Shown one piece after another: positions 52,576 through 62,494 of a DNA stretch of 64,000 bases (position 1 is its first letter; every line of letters starts with the position of its first letter). The position numbers were made by a program, and so were the translations under genes. This DNA is from Peptostreptococcaceae bacterium pGA-8 (lineage in GTDB: Bacteria > Bacillota > Clostridia > Peptostreptococcales > Anaerovoracaceae): the NCBI GenBank assembly GCA_900112915.1, contig FONK01000001.1:1-64000 (forward strand), given 5' to 3'. Below the pieces are notes generated by a model. That model was not told where the DNA came from, searched no databases, and was given only the letters and a program-made list of their open reading frames with translations.

Positions 52576-55230
52576 TTAATTGCGGATTTTCTCAAAAACT
52601 TCAGGCATATTAAGAATTACATTTAAAGCCTCGTTTCTGACATTGTGGTTAGAACAGTCAATAAGAGATTTGCTTAATTTAATACCCTTATTTGACAATT
52701 CTATAATGTATTCTGGATGTTGCTTTATATATGATGCAGTTTCGCGACTAAATCCAATCCTTTGCAGCAAAATAGTGCTTGGATTTGTCGTACCATATTC
52801 AACATATTCATACCAATCATTATCAAATGAAGTTACTCCATGTATTCTTTTATACTCGTTTGAAAATTTCAAAAAATAATTTGATAGACTGAAAAGAATT
52901 ATGTTATCAATAACTTCAAGGGTATCTGCAAACAATATATTTCTAAATTCTTTTGTATCTTGATAATACGCCATTTGAGTTTTATTAATCCAGAAATTAT
53001 TAGGATTTTCCCTATGAAAGTCTATGCCTTTATTTATAATATTGCTTAATCCAAAGCCAGAAATCCACTGAAGTAGTAATACTCCGTACCATCTTAACTT
53101 TTTATGTTTTCCGTCAGTGATTTTACCTAGTGTTGAATATTCGTATTGCTCCCATTTGAAAATATCACAAAGTTTTTCAAGAAATTCCATTACATCATTG
53201 TACCTGAAATGACCTTCTTTTCTTTCTGGATAGTGAAGCCCATTTCTAATTGCCTCGGATAAATTTAATGATTGGTCTGCAGAAATATTTATGTCATCGT
53301 CTGGATGAAAATTATTCTCTTTTAGTTTATTTCTTATTGAAATTTCATCTTCAGAAGATAATAAATCAGAGAATGAACTGCGAACTAAGCTGCTGTTATC
53401 AGAAACAATATCTTTTGCCAATATCAAGCTAAATTTTCTTGTTAACTCATAAGATTCTTCGCTTTGTCTTTCATTTCGTTTTTTTATTTCTACATTTCCT
53501 GATTTTAATGTCTCGATGATATATTTTCTTTCTGGATTGGTTAGAACTCCGGCACCAGCTTCTACTGATAAAATTTGCTCAGGAACTTTAGTTTTTAGCA
53601 TTTCAATAAATTCTGATTCATCTGATTTATCGTCTTGCTCAGTTACGAATATAACATTACCATAGAGGTTATATTCAATTCGTCCGACTCTTCCAATAAG
53701 ATTTCTAAAGTCAACGGGAGTCATTTTACGTGTGAATATCTTTTTAGTAGTAATAAATAAGTTATCGGCTGGTAGGTTGACTCCTTCAAGTAAAGTGCTT
53801 GTGCAGAATAGTGTAGTAATTTTTCCTTTACGGAATAAATCTTCTATACGCATCCTAATTGACGAAGGCAGATAACCAATATGGTATGCAATACCTTTTT
53901 TAACCATTTCAGCCAAATAATAGTCTTTATGTACTGCACTAGAAATATCGCGAGATAAAACATCTAATTCTTTATCATTTAGTAGATTTAGCCTATTTGC
54001 AAAATTTTGAGCTGTTTGAACAGCCTTGTTTTTTGAATTAAAAAATACTATTGTTTGTCTATTACGAGATACCTCACTATTTCTATTGTTATATTCAATT
54101 ACATGTAAAAAATCCTCTAAAGTAGCATTTTTATCGTTTATTTTGGCTATATTGATAGGTGCTTCGGTATGAGGATTATATACAGAAACATCTTTGCCTT
54201 TAAGATCAAGTAAAAACTTGATTTGTGTAACAGGAGAAAAAGAGGTCTTTAGAGCTTTAAAATTATTTTTACTAATATCTGTTAATAGTCGCAAATACAC
54301 CTCTGGATTAGGAATATTTGGAGAGGCGAAAATAAACTTTGGTGGAGTATGTCGCTTATTTAACATATCTACAGTTTTATAATAAAAGGGAGCTCTGCTA
54401 TTTTTTGCTGATAGTTTATGAGCTTCATCAATAAATAAATAATCTATTTTAAGATTAGGATGTGCGATAAGCATATATAATAAGCGTTCGGGTGTAACAA
54501 TATATATGAAGTTATGCTCTCCCTCTAAAGCAATATCACTCGAAGCCGTAATTACTTTATAATTATGCTGCTCTAAAAGTTCATTAAGATCCTCACGAAT
54601 AATCTTTTGAGAGACTTCATTAATTAAAGCTTTTGTTGGTACAACTATAGCAAAATTTTTTCTTGCATTATTTTCGATTTGCTCTTTTATAAACATCCTC
54701 ATTAAGAAGGATTTACCCATAGATGTTGGAGCGGAGTAGCTAAAACACCTGTCGTTTAGATGATCGTATACTTGCTTTTGAGCCGATAGAAAATGCAAAT
54801 TTTTTTGAGATGGAATTCTTAAGTAATCTTTTTTGAATTCAAGATAAGCTTGGCTTAAAAAGAATGGTTCGTTAAAACTTGTACCTAAGATATTTATTCC
54901 ACGACTATTATCAGTATTTGAGAAGACAGAACCTCCAAATGCTTTGATACTATTGCTATGTGGAAATAGATAATTTAATAAAACAATAATCTCTTGAGCC
55001 CACATTTTCTGTTGTTCAGATTTTTCGTTATGGTTTGATTTTGAAAGCAAATCAGCAAAACGAAGTAAGTCATTGATTTCATTGTTATTTAATGTGTCTG
55101 TATTATCTGTAACTTGTAGAGTTTTCTTAGCATATGAAATCAAAGTTTTTTCATAAAGATTATTTAGATATGCGTTATTTTCTATATCATTAAAAAGTAG
55201 ATTACCAATTTTTACTTTATTATCACTCAT
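52576..55230 (-). CDS. hamB: Hachiman helicase HamB
   Basis: 884 residues, superfamily 2 DNA helicase. After a helical N-terminus come Walker A in SAPTSMGKSFL (near residue 170), PTKALINE (Ia), DEAH in FIDEAHKLSA (near 270), SPNIPNP (III) and the C-terminal lobe FCTSTLLEGVNLP with NLIGRVGR (motif VI, near 520). In Hachiman, HamB holds the nuclease HamA in check and releases it on sensing damaged or foreign DNA. ATG at 55230 with GAGG upstream; 13 bases after the hamA stop. Last gene of the operon. Confidence 0.85.
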   Translation of the reverse strand: MSDNKVKIGNLLFNDIENNAYLNNLYEKTLISYAKKTLQVTDNTDTLNNNEINDLLRFADLLSKSNHNEKSEQQKMWAQEIIVLLNYLFPHSNSIKAFGGSVFSNTDNSRGINILGTSFNEPFFLSQAYLEFKKDYLRIPSQKNLHFLSAQKQVYDHLNDRCFSYSAPTSMGKSFLMRMFIKEQIENNARKNFAIVVPTKALINEVSQKIIREDLNELLEQHNYKVITASSDIALEGEHNFIYIVTPERLLYMLIAHPNLKIDYLFIDEAHKLSAKNSRAPFYYKTVDMLNKRHTPPKFIFASPNIPNPEVYLRLLTDISKNNFKALKTSFSPVTQIKFLLDLKGKDVSVYNPHTEAPINIAKINDKNATLEDFLHVIEYNNRNSEVSRNRQTIVFFNSKNKAVQTAQNFANRLNLLNDKELDVLSRDISSAVHKDYYLAEMVKKGIAYHIGYLPSSIRMRIEDLFRKGKITTLFCTSTLLEGVNLPADNLFITTKKIFTRKMTPVDFRNLIGRVGRIEYNLYGNVIFVTEQDDKSDESEFIEMLKTKVPEQILSVEAGAGVLTNPERKYIIETLKSGNVEIKKRNERQSEESYELTRKFSLILAKDIVSDNSSLVRSSFSDLLSSEDEISIRNKLKENNFHPDDDINISADQSLNLSEAIRNGLHYPERKEGHFRYNDVMEFLEKLCDIFKWEQYEYSTLGKITDGKHKKLRWYGVLLLQWISGFGLSNIINKGIDFHRENPNNFWINKTQMAYYQDTKEFRNILFADTLEVIDNIILFSLSNYFLKFSNEYKRIHGVTSFDNDWYEYVEYGTTNPSTILLQRIGFSRETASYIKQHPEYIIELSNKGIKLSKSLIDCSNHNVRNEALNVILNMPEVFEKIRN

Positions 55231-55243
55231 AATCAAACCTCAC

Positions 55244-56164
55244 TTATATCAGTAAATCTTCCATTATTTTTCTCTTATCATTTTCTGCATCATTGAATGG
55301 AACGATATAGAAATAAAATGAGTGGGTATTCAGATTTAAGTTGTTTATTTTTGCTGTAATGTATGAAGAGTGTTGTTTTATATCGGTTTGCATTTTTGCA
55401 TCCATAGCTTTACGAAAATCAATGTTTGATCTACCATTAGGATTTAATCCTAGAGAGTATCCTAGAAAAACTCCATAGGCTGTATCATTTATTACTGGGT
55501 TATTTCCTTGTGGGAGCATAATATCTATGATTCTTTTTGCAGTATTGGTATCAAAAGATTCTTCGAAAATGCGATTATCTACAAGCATTGCACTTGTATT
55601 GTTAGTATCATTCTCGATTCTTTCAATCGTAGCAAACGCGTTATCTATTGCTGAACGTATGTCTCCATTTATTTCAGATGAACCAAATACTGTCTGATAA
55701 CATGGAATAGGGGATCCTGGGAGTTCTAGCAAATGGATAGCATCACTATATTTACCAAAACTAGAAGACGAAGCATTTAATTCAACCTTACTAAATAGCT
55801 TTGGTGCTCCAAGAATATCTTCCATAAATGCATACAGAAGAATTTCTCCTAATTCATTGCCAGTACCCTTAGTATCAGCAGGACCATTTTTTTTCATAAT
55901 TCTGAGAGCTTGAATTCCAATGGAATGGGGATTAGTAGTTTTGCTTAACTTTTCAACTTGAGCTCTTGAAAAGACATATTCACTTATTGTTCCAACCAAA
56001 AAGTCATTTAAATTGGTATAAGTAAATAAATTGCTACTAACAGCAAGATGAAAGAGGCGTAGTTGTTCGGGATTAACTAGGCCTAGGGTTTCATTATGCT
56101 TTACCTCTGTGAAAATAGAGTTAAGGCTATTTCCTTTTATAGATTTATTTATTACAGAACTCAC
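55244..56164 (-). CDS. hamA: Hachiman nuclease HamA (DUF1837)
   Basis: 306 residues of the DUF1837 family. PD-(D/E)xK-like elements are in order: Glu in NELGEILLYAFMEDILG (near 106), Asp in GKYSDAIHLLE (near 138) and Glu in VFGSSEINGDIRSAI (near 160). HamA is the effector nuclease of Hachiman and degrades DNA when freed by HamB. GTG start with AAAGGAGG. It lies 31 bases after the Res gene, in the same transcript. Confidence 0.85.
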   Translation of the reverse strand: MSSVINKSIKGNSLNSIFTEVKHNETLGLVNPEQLRLFHLAVSSNLFTYTNLNDFLVGTISEYVFSRAQVEKLSKTTNPHSIGIQALRIMKKNGPADTKGTGNELGEILLYAFMEDILGAPKLFSKVELNASSSSFGKYSDAIHLLELPGSPIPCYQTVFGSSEINGDIRSAIDNAFATIERIENDTNNTSAMLVDNRIFEESFDTNTAKRIIDIMLPQGNNPVINDTAYGVFLGYSLGLNPNGRSNIDFRKAMDAKMQTDIKQHSSYITAKINNLNLNTHSFYFYIVPFNDAENDKRKIMEDLLI

Positions 56165-56195
56165 TACGTTCCTCCTTTCATTGTGTTATTGAACT

Positions 56196-59048
56196 TTATT
56201 CAAACTTACCATCTGTATCAAAGATATGGTTTAACTCTTCATCTGTCATTGCTCTGGATACTTTATCGCGAACCGAACTCATAGACATATCAAGTCTCTT
56301 AAAACGTAAATTTCCAGCAGCATCTTTTCCTTTTCTGATAAGCTCAATCCTACCAACTCCTGGATTTTGTCTTGCATACTCTGCAAATCCTTTAGCCTTG
56401 CCAAGATTATCATTAAAAGCTGGATTATGTGGTTCTAGCACATCGATGATAAATTCATCTGGCATCACTGGATCTTTGCGGATTACTATGAAATCTGGAT
56501 ATGTTGGCTTTGTATCACCATCTATCTCGTAAGGAATACATAATGACCAAGATGCTCTAGGTGGATTTCTAAGCCAACATATGAAATCATCTCGATTAGA
56601 TTCTTCATCTAAAACGCCAGATTCCCAGTCATTTAATTTCATTTTTGCAAATCCATCATCATTCACAAAAAGGTGATCATAGTATGCTTTGCCATCTGGG
56701 TCATGGGCGACGGTAATTGTTTCAGGAAGACGGAAATTATGTTTGCTTATTACATCTCCATCAGAAACTATGCGGTCGTATTGCTTACGGTAACTATCTG
56801 TTAATTTAGTCATGTATCTACGGTATTTATCATTTATTTCATGATATTTGAATTTTGCGTATTTGTTTAAATTGGCAATACATTCATCGTCTGCTGAAAA
56901 TAGTATTACATCAATCTTTAGGTTTACTAAAAGATCTGGATTAAAATACGAATTCAGGTATTCATTTCCAATACCTTCAGATCCAAGACGTGTTTCTGCT
57001 AATCTAAATTGTCTATCAATATCTGCATCAGTTGTAAAAAACGAGTTCTCTCCATAACTTGATTTCATTGATTCCCCAAATACATCAAAGACTTGTGTCG
57101 ATAACTTGAATTCTTTAGCTTTTTGTACAAGTTCATCGTATACATTTCGAGTCTTAAGATTTTCAACATAACTATTTATTAGTTGCACAATTTCCTTATG
57201 TGTTTCAGGTAAAACGTCTCTATCCATACTTGTTTGACTTAATAGGCGAGCAAGGCTAAACATTGATTTTAAGTAGTCATTAATTCGTATCTGTCTTACG
57301 TTGTAAGTCAATAATCCGGAATCATTTATTGCTTTTACTATTTTCTGACGATCTATGGTAGATGAACCAGTAAATTCATTATCCTCTATTATCTCATGAT
57401 CTTTAGTTAGAGTAGTTTTGCCACAATTATCATCTGAATTATTTGGCATAGATGATTCTATATCTGTCTCTACAGTTTCAGTGTTGCTATTATTACTTGG
57501 AATTAAACTGTTATTTTCTTTGGAAGAAATATTTGTAGCTGTTGAAACATTATTTTTTTCTGGTTGATCACTAAAATTGCTATTATCAAATCCAGCTCCT
57601 GAAAAATCAAAATTCTGTTGACCAGGTATCTGCAGTGTAATATGTGAGGCTCTTCTTTTTGGAGTTATTGTTAATGTTTCAGTTTTTTTGTTTTCAATAG
57701 ATTCACCATATATATCTGTTGGAATGCTGCCACCTTCTTCTGACTGTAAAGCCTTTATTACATCATCAACAGTTTCTTTTTCAAAGAAAGGCAGATATAG
57801 ATGCACATCATTTAATGTATCATCTACTTGAATGTGCATTTGCATAGGTGTTCTTATCATTCTTCCTAGAAGCTGCGCAATATATGTAGCATCTTTAGCC
57901 CTACGAAAACTCATCATCGTTTCTGCTCTTGGACAATCCCATCCAGTTGAAAGATTTTCCTTGAAGAATACTACTTTGATTTTTTTATTTTCCTGAATTC
58001 GTGAAGGTTCTTCATATGGAACTTCTAGACCGGAGATTGTTATTGAAGAGTCAGTTTCACCAAATGTATGAACTACTTCTCCTTTAACAAAGTTCAAACC
58101 TGTTCGTTCTTCAATTTTTTTTAAGCATTCATCTAAATCTGTAGCAGAAATTGTTGATTGTGTACCATTTTCAACTTGAACGACAAAAATAGGATTAACA
58201 TAAGCATAATGTTGTTCATAGCAGTACTGCGTCCAGTGATCCCATTTATCCTTCCAATCATCAGCAGCTGCCTGAAGAACGGCCATTGATTTATTTACAG
58301 AAGATTCTTCAGAATATGATATTACGATTCTATCTTTTAACAGGCCAGAAGAACGGACTTCTTCAGGTGACACTACAACTTTATGAATAGTAGATGACGT
58401 CCCCTCAACAAGTGCATTAAAACGTTCGGAAGTTGCTGACATGCCAATAACGACTGGCATAGCAGGGAGTTTATCTTCCTGGCTGCCTTTTAAGAACTTT
58501 TGCATAATTGTTGTTGCCTTCGCTGCATCTTTGTCTTTCATTCCTCGATGTGCTTCATCGATAATAAAATATAAACGGTTTGATTTTTCCGTAATTGTAT
58601 TTCTTAATGTTTCCCAAATGGTGAAAGAACGACCGTCGCCAGTCTTTGTAAGGTTTTTACCTTTTCCTATTTTTTGAGTGTTTAAGAAATATATATGGCC
58701 GTCTTCTAAAAACTCTGCATCAAAATTCTCGTCATTTATAGTTTGACATTGACCAAGACGGATTTTGTCAGCTTTTGTATCGATTTTTAATTTAGATTGT
58801 TCGTTTAATTCTGGAGAATCAGATAGCCATACAAAAATAGCATCAGTTTGTTCTGGATAGTTTTCATCTCCGAACAGAATGCTTTCTATAAACGCAGTCA
58901 TAATGATAGTTTTTCCAGCACCGGTTGGAGCTGTGAAAGAAATTACTTGCGGTGTATGCGTTCTTTGATAACTGCCTAAAGCTTCTGCCGTATTAATACG
59001 GAGATGTTTAAGGGCGAGTTCTTGAAATGGAAATAATGATACTTTCAT
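56196..59048 (-). CDS. Type III-like restriction subunit (Res) helicase-nuclease
   Basis: 950 residues. Walker A APTGAGKT at 40-47, DEAHRG near 165, SATSERF near 205, helicase C-lobe GWDCPRAETM and LLGRMIRTP, then a long linker (about 480-580) rich in Ser, Asn and Thr. The C-terminal nuclease-like region has YPDFIVIRKDPVMPDEFIID then VLEPH, where the usual D-x-K lysine is replaced, so cleavage competence is uncertain. It needs the Mod subunit encoded four bases upstream. Confidence 0.82.
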   Translation of the reverse strand: MKVSLFPFQELALKHLRINTAEALGSYQRTHTPQVISFTAPTGAGKTIIMTAFIESILFGDENYPEQTDAIFVWLSDSPELNEQSKLKIDTKADKIRLGQCQTINDENFDAEFLEDGHIYFLNTQKIGKGKNLTKTGDGRSFTIWETLRNTITEKSNRLYFIIDEAHRGMKDKDAAKATTIMQKFLKGSQEDKLPAMPVVIGMSATSERFNALVEGTSSTIHKVVVSPEEVRSSGLLKDRIVISYSEESSVNKSMAVLQAAADDWKDKWDHWTQYCYEQHYAYVNPIFVVQVENGTQSTISATDLDECLKKIEERTGLNFVKGEVVHTFGETDSSITISGLEVPYEEPSRIQENKKIKVVFFKENLSTGWDCPRAETMMSFRRAKDATYIAQLLGRMIRTPMQMHIQVDDTLNDVHLYLPFFEKETVDDVIKALQSEEGGSIPTDIYGESIENKKTETLTITPKRRASHITLQIPGQQNFDFSGAGFDNSNFSDQPEKNNVSTATNISSKENNSLIPSNNSNTETVETDIESSMPNNSDDNCGKTTLTKDHEIIEDNEFTGSSTIDRQKIVKAINDSGLLTYNVRQIRINDYLKSMFSLARLLSQTSMDRDVLPETHKEIVQLINSYVENLKTRNVYDELVQKAKEFKLSTQVFDVFGESMKSSYGENSFFTTDADIDRQFRLAETRLGSEGIGNEYLNSYFNPDLLVNLKIDVILFSADDECIANLNKYAKFKYHEINDKYRRYMTKLTDSYRKQYDRIVSDGDVISKHNFRLPETITVAHDPDGKAYYDHLFVNDDGFAKMKLNDWESGVLDEESNRDDFICWLRNPPRASWSLCIPYEIDGDTKPTYPDFIVIRKDPVMPDEFIIDVLEPHNPAFNDNLGKAKGFAEYARQNPGVGRIELIRKGKDAAGNLRFKRLDMSMSSVRDKVSRAMTDEELNHIFDTDGKFE

Positions 59049-59051
59049 GGT

Positions 59052-61163
59052 TTACCTCCCCGTATTTATCCTAAAATTATCTAAATAATCTCTGTATAAC
59101 TGATATGATTTTTCAATGTTTAAATGTGAAATCATTTCTCTATATCCGCCTATTGAGTCAGTAACAATGAAGACGTTGTTAATAGAACTTTCTGTATTTA
59201 TTTTCTCTTTGAACTCAGAAAATTCGTGTTCATCTATAAGAACAGCAAAGTCATTTTCTGGAAGTATTAACATTGACGGCAAGTTTTTAGTCGACAGTTC
59301 TGGGCACTTGCCTATACATCCGGTTTTCATCCATAAAACAGGTAAAAGTTCTTTGAATTGTCGTCCTAACGCGACAGCATTTTTATCAAGAAAACCAAGT
59401 TTAAAGAAGGCGGCATTAGATTTGAAACCGTCTGACATATCAAGGGTTGTATCAAGGTATGTTCCATTTAATGGCTTTTCGTTTATATCTATCCCTTTAA
59501 TAGAACATACTGTTCGTGGCCAAGTTACATAATGGGCGATACCTAGTTTTTCCCATTCTGGATCACCTGGTTTATATCCGCCTTTTCTCAATTTTTTTGA
59601 TTCTTCATCAGATACCTCGTTATTTGTAACCATAATACATCTACGGTTTCCTCCATCTTTTGCATTTAATAAATTAATTGCATGAAGTGTTGTACCAGAT
59701 CCAGCAAAAAAGTCTAAAACAAGTGCCTCTGGTTTATTAGCTACAAAAAAATTCAATGTATCTCTTACTGCATAGAGGGATTTTGGAAACGAAAAATGTC
59801 TTTGTTGAAGTATTTTAATTAGTAAGTTTGAACCGTTAACACCTGCATCGTGAGAAGAAATATTCCAGCTGTTTCCAGGAATAAAACGAATACTTGTGTT
59901 TGTATTATCACAATCATCAAAAACAATTCCGTTATCAGTTTTAATGAAATTTCCATATTCACCAGATAGTGTACGATTTCGATCTCCACTTTTTACATAA
60001 TATATAGCAGCACGATTGTTTTTTATAGGTCCACACTTCAAGAAACCTTGTTCTAGAAGTTTATTTGCATTTTCCGGAGTTATTTGCCAGCGCCCTTCAC
60101 TTCCATTTTTACGCATTGGCCATACAGGAATCGTATTTTGAGGTGTTTCATTTACACTTTCTTTATTTACATCAAGAGCAATGGAAGAACCTATAGAGTG
60201 GATTTTGTTGTCTTCAGTACTTACATAAATAGGGTAAAAGCATCCAGGACTATTTTTTCTAAAACCAGTTGAATCTGTTCTGCTTAAGGATGTCCAGTGC
60301 ATTTTCCCACGTACGGTTTTCTTGTTATCTTGTTGTACAAGCCATTCAGAACTTAATTCTAATGCATTTGGAGATGATTTACCTAAAAATACAAAGAAAA
60401 TATACTCGTTAACTCTGCCAAATTCACCTTCTCTAGCTACAGAACGGACATTAATAACGCTTGTAACCATTTGAATTCTTGACGAAGGGAAAAGTTCCTC
60501 TAATAAACAACCAAGATGTAAATACTCTTTTTCATCTATGGTTACTATTAGAACGGAATCTGACGAATTGAGTAACTTTTTTGCCAATCTAAGTCTTTTA
60601 TCCATCATTGATAACCATTTGCTGTGCCTATATGAATCAGAAGAATCTACATAGTCATTATTGTACTTCCAGTCTCTCGCACCAGAATTGTAGGGTGGAT
60701 CGATATATATACAGTCTACTTTTTCAGCATATAAGTACTCTAGTAATTGAAGTGCATGATAATTGTCTGCTTCAATTAATGTGTGCCAAAGATTACTATC
60801 TGGAGCGTTACATACAGAGTCGATTGGTTTAAGATAAGGGTATATTGCCTCACCGAATTCAGCAATTGTAACAAGATCTTTTAATGGCAATTCGACTGTT
60901 TCTTGAGTGCTCTTATCTAGACAAATAGCAGTGTTTTCAACAATATCTTTCACTATGTAAATAGCATTAATCTTTTTATCCTTAATTGCTACTTTGCTAC
61001 CAACATGAACTGGAACATCAAACAGAGGAGTGCATTCAGGCATATGTTCCTCAAAAACAAGACCAAATTTTTTTTGTTTTGATAGCTTATCTATTTCTTC
61101 TTGTATTCTGTTTTTCAAATCAGAATCTTGTATTTTATTTATTAAATCGTTAATTACAGACAT
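59052..61163 (-). CDS. Type III-like modification methyltransferase (Mod)
   Basis: 703 residues, beta-class amino-methyltransferase: catalytic DPPY at 155-158 (CIYIDPPYNSG) precedes the AdoMet motif DFFAGSGTTLHA (near 490). A large target-recognition region lies between them. Modifies adenine N6 (or cytosine N4) at an unknown site and guides Res. The ATG overlaps the end of the upstream HTH gene by 14 bases. Size and order Mod-Res are those of type III R-M systems. Confidence 0.88.
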   Translation of the reverse strand: MSVINDLINKIQDSDLKNRIQEEIDKLSKQKKFGLVFEEHMPECTPLFDVPVHVGSKVAIKDKKINAIYIVKDIVENTAICLDKSTQETVELPLKDLVTIAEFGEAIYPYLKPIDSVCNAPDSNLWHTLIEADNYHALQLLEYLYAEKVDCIYIDPPYNSGARDWKYNNDYVDSSDSYRHSKWLSMMDKRLRLAKKLLNSSDSVLIVTIDEKEYLHLGCLLEELFPSSRIQMVTSVINVRSVAREGEFGRVNEYIFFVFLGKSSPNALELSSEWLVQQDNKKTVRGKMHWTSLSRTDSTGFRKNSPGCFYPIYVSTEDNKIHSIGSSIALDVNKESVNETPQNTIPVWPMRKNGSEGRWQITPENANKLLEQGFLKCGPIKNNRAAIYYVKSGDRNRTLSGEYGNFIKTDNGIVFDDCDNTNTSIRFIPGNSWNISSHDAGVNGSNLLIKILQQRHFSFPKSLYAVRDTLNFFVANKPEALVLDFFAGSGTTLHAINLLNAKDGGNRRCIMVTNNEVSDEESKKLRKGGYKPGDPEWEKLGIAHYVTWPRTVCSIKGIDINEKPLNGTYLDTTLDMSDGFKSNAAFFKLGFLDKNAVALGRQFKELLPVLWMKTGCIGKCPELSTKNLPSMLILPENDFAVLIDEHEFSEFKEKINTESSINNVFIVTDSIGGYREMISHLNIEKSYQLYRDYLDNFRINTGR

Positions 61164-61422
61164 TTTTGTCTCCTTCGTTTGAATTGTTGAGAGGAGAATT
61201 AGTTGATTTTTCCTCAGGTGTTTCTAATTTATAGTTGTCATCAGAAGCTCCACCAGATCTAATCCATTCATCTACTTCTGATATTTTAAATTTCCAAAGA
61301 CGACCTACTTTATACGCAGGCATTTCACGTTTTGCTATCCATTGTAGAATAGTTTCACGTCCAACACCAAGGTAGATTTGAATGTCTTTTAGACTGGTCC
61401 ATTTTTCGATTTTGTTATTCAT
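61150..61422 (-). CDS. Excisionase-family HTH protein
   Basis: 90 residues: MerR-like HTH (SLKDIQIYLGVGRETILQWI) and wing (MPAYKVGRLWKFKISEVDEW), followed by a Ser/Asn-rich tail. Such HTH_17 proteins often head type III and other R-M operons as regulators. It overlaps the mod start, so it is translated with it. Confidence 0.8.
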   Translation of the reverse strand: MNNKIEKWTSLKDIQIYLGVGRETILQWIAKREMPAYKVGRLWKFKISEVDEWIRSGGASDDNYKLETPEEKSTNSPLNNSNEGDKNVCN

Positions 61423-61436
61423 TAAAAGCCTCCACT

Positions 61437-62069
61437 TTAATCTGGTATAAAAGTAACTTTAATTCTTATATCAAATGTGTTTCTATTTGGGAAACAATCA
61501 TTTCCATCGCTATCTTGCATAATATAATGGCATACGAATTCGCCTTCAGATCCTCGTGTTTCGAACTCTATAGTTTTTGTAAAATAATTGTTTGGCTCAA
61601 TATCGGGAATATTGATTTCACGTTCTGCCTTGGGAATAGGGCAGGACGTTTTTTCTTGCTTAAAAATAAGCCTTCGATTTATCCAAGGAACTGATCCCGA
61701 ATTTAAAATATTAATCTTAACCTGTATTACTTCATAAGTTTTTGCATCTATCCATTCAATACTTGAAATACGGTTTGCAGAATCGCCATCGTATAAGGCT
61801 TTGTGATATTTAATACCATTTGAAATATGGCCAGCCTCAATTTTTTGATATTCAGAAATAATGATATTTTCAACATCATTTTTTTTACTGGTAAAGATTA
61901 AATGGTATTGACGTGCAATCGCAAGCGATAGCATTTTCTTATCAGGAATAATAGATTTTGAGAATCCAAATGAAATAGAAAGATTTTGTAAATTAGAATC
62001 TTGTATGTTCTCAAAGCAAAAATTAGATAATTTTTCTTCTGAAAAAGAAGCTAAAGCATCCTTCTTCAT
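61437..62069 (-). CDS. Protein with C-terminal Ig-like (NBR1-type) domain, 3' part of a split gene
   Basis: 210 residues. The N-terminal 90 are helical (DALASFSEEKLSNFCFENIQ ... ISFGFSKSIIPDKKML). Residues about 115-208 are a beta-sandwich resembling NBR1/next-to-BRCA1 Ig-like domains: INILNSGSVPWINRRLIF, IPDIEPNNYFTKTIEF and GEFVCHYIMQDSDGN. It starts at an ATG overlapping the stop of the 61-residue frame (ATGA) with no good ribosome site of its own. It may be made as a -1 frameshift product of that frame. It sits at the head of the R-M/Hachiman operon. Confidence 0.65.
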   Translation of the reverse strand: MKKDALASFSEEKLSNFCFENIQDSNLQNLSISFGFSKSIIPDKKMLSLAIARQYHLIFTSKKNDVENIIISEYQKIEAGHISNGIKYHKALYDGDSANRISSIEWIDAKTYEVIQVKINILNSGSVPWINRRLIFKQEKTSCPIPKAEREINIPDIEPNNYFTKTIEFETRGSEGEFVCHYIMQDSDGNDCFPNRNTFDIRIKVTFIPD

Positions 62070-62251
62070 TTTATCAGTAAGTTTTTTGCTTCCGTTACAA
62101 AGTTTTTTTCATAATCATGGTCACTATATCTTAAAGCGTTTGTAGGATTACAATCTAGTGCTTCAAATAATTTGAATACAAACATTCCTTGGTTACTTAT
62201 TTTTGGTTTACAACTCTTTTGAATTGGCAAGCTGCACTCTGAAAAGTTCAT
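62066..62251 (-). CDS. 61-codon frame, 5' part of the split gene
   Basis: Starts ATG after GAGAGG at good spacing, so translation of the operon begins here. The sequence (FVFKLFEALDCNPTNALRYS ...) is helical, and its end runs without a gap into the helical N-terminus of the 210-residue protein if a -1 shift occurs at an A6 tract. As a stand-alone protein it has no recognisable family. Confidence 0.55.
   Translation of the reverse strand: MNFSECSLPIQKSCKPKISNQGMFVFKLFEALDCNPTNALRYSDHDYEKNFVTEAKNLLIK
62081..62087 (-). other. Possible -1 frameshift site A-AAA-AAC
   Basis: In the frame of the 61-codon gene the codons read gcA AAA AAC, a classical slippery heptamer. Slipping back one base continues as CTT ACT GAT AAA ATG, in the frame of the 210-residue protein. 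A second A-AAA-AAC lies 18 bases upstream (about 62099-62105) in the same phase. Confidence 0.5.
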
Positions 62252-62494
62252 TCTAATTTCCTCTCAAATAATCGGTCCCATAATTTTAAATTATCAGTCC
62301 CAAAGTCCCTTTTTAGTCATAAGTAAGTCCCTTTCCTTCAAGGTATCCTATGAGTAGATAGATGAGAGAGTGGACTAATTATTATCTAATATTATATACC
62401 ATATTGCCATCTTATTCAATATAAACAAGTATAAATGGTTGATAATCCACTAAAATCGTCTATCGGCCCAATTTAAGAAAGCGAGGTGATAGAA

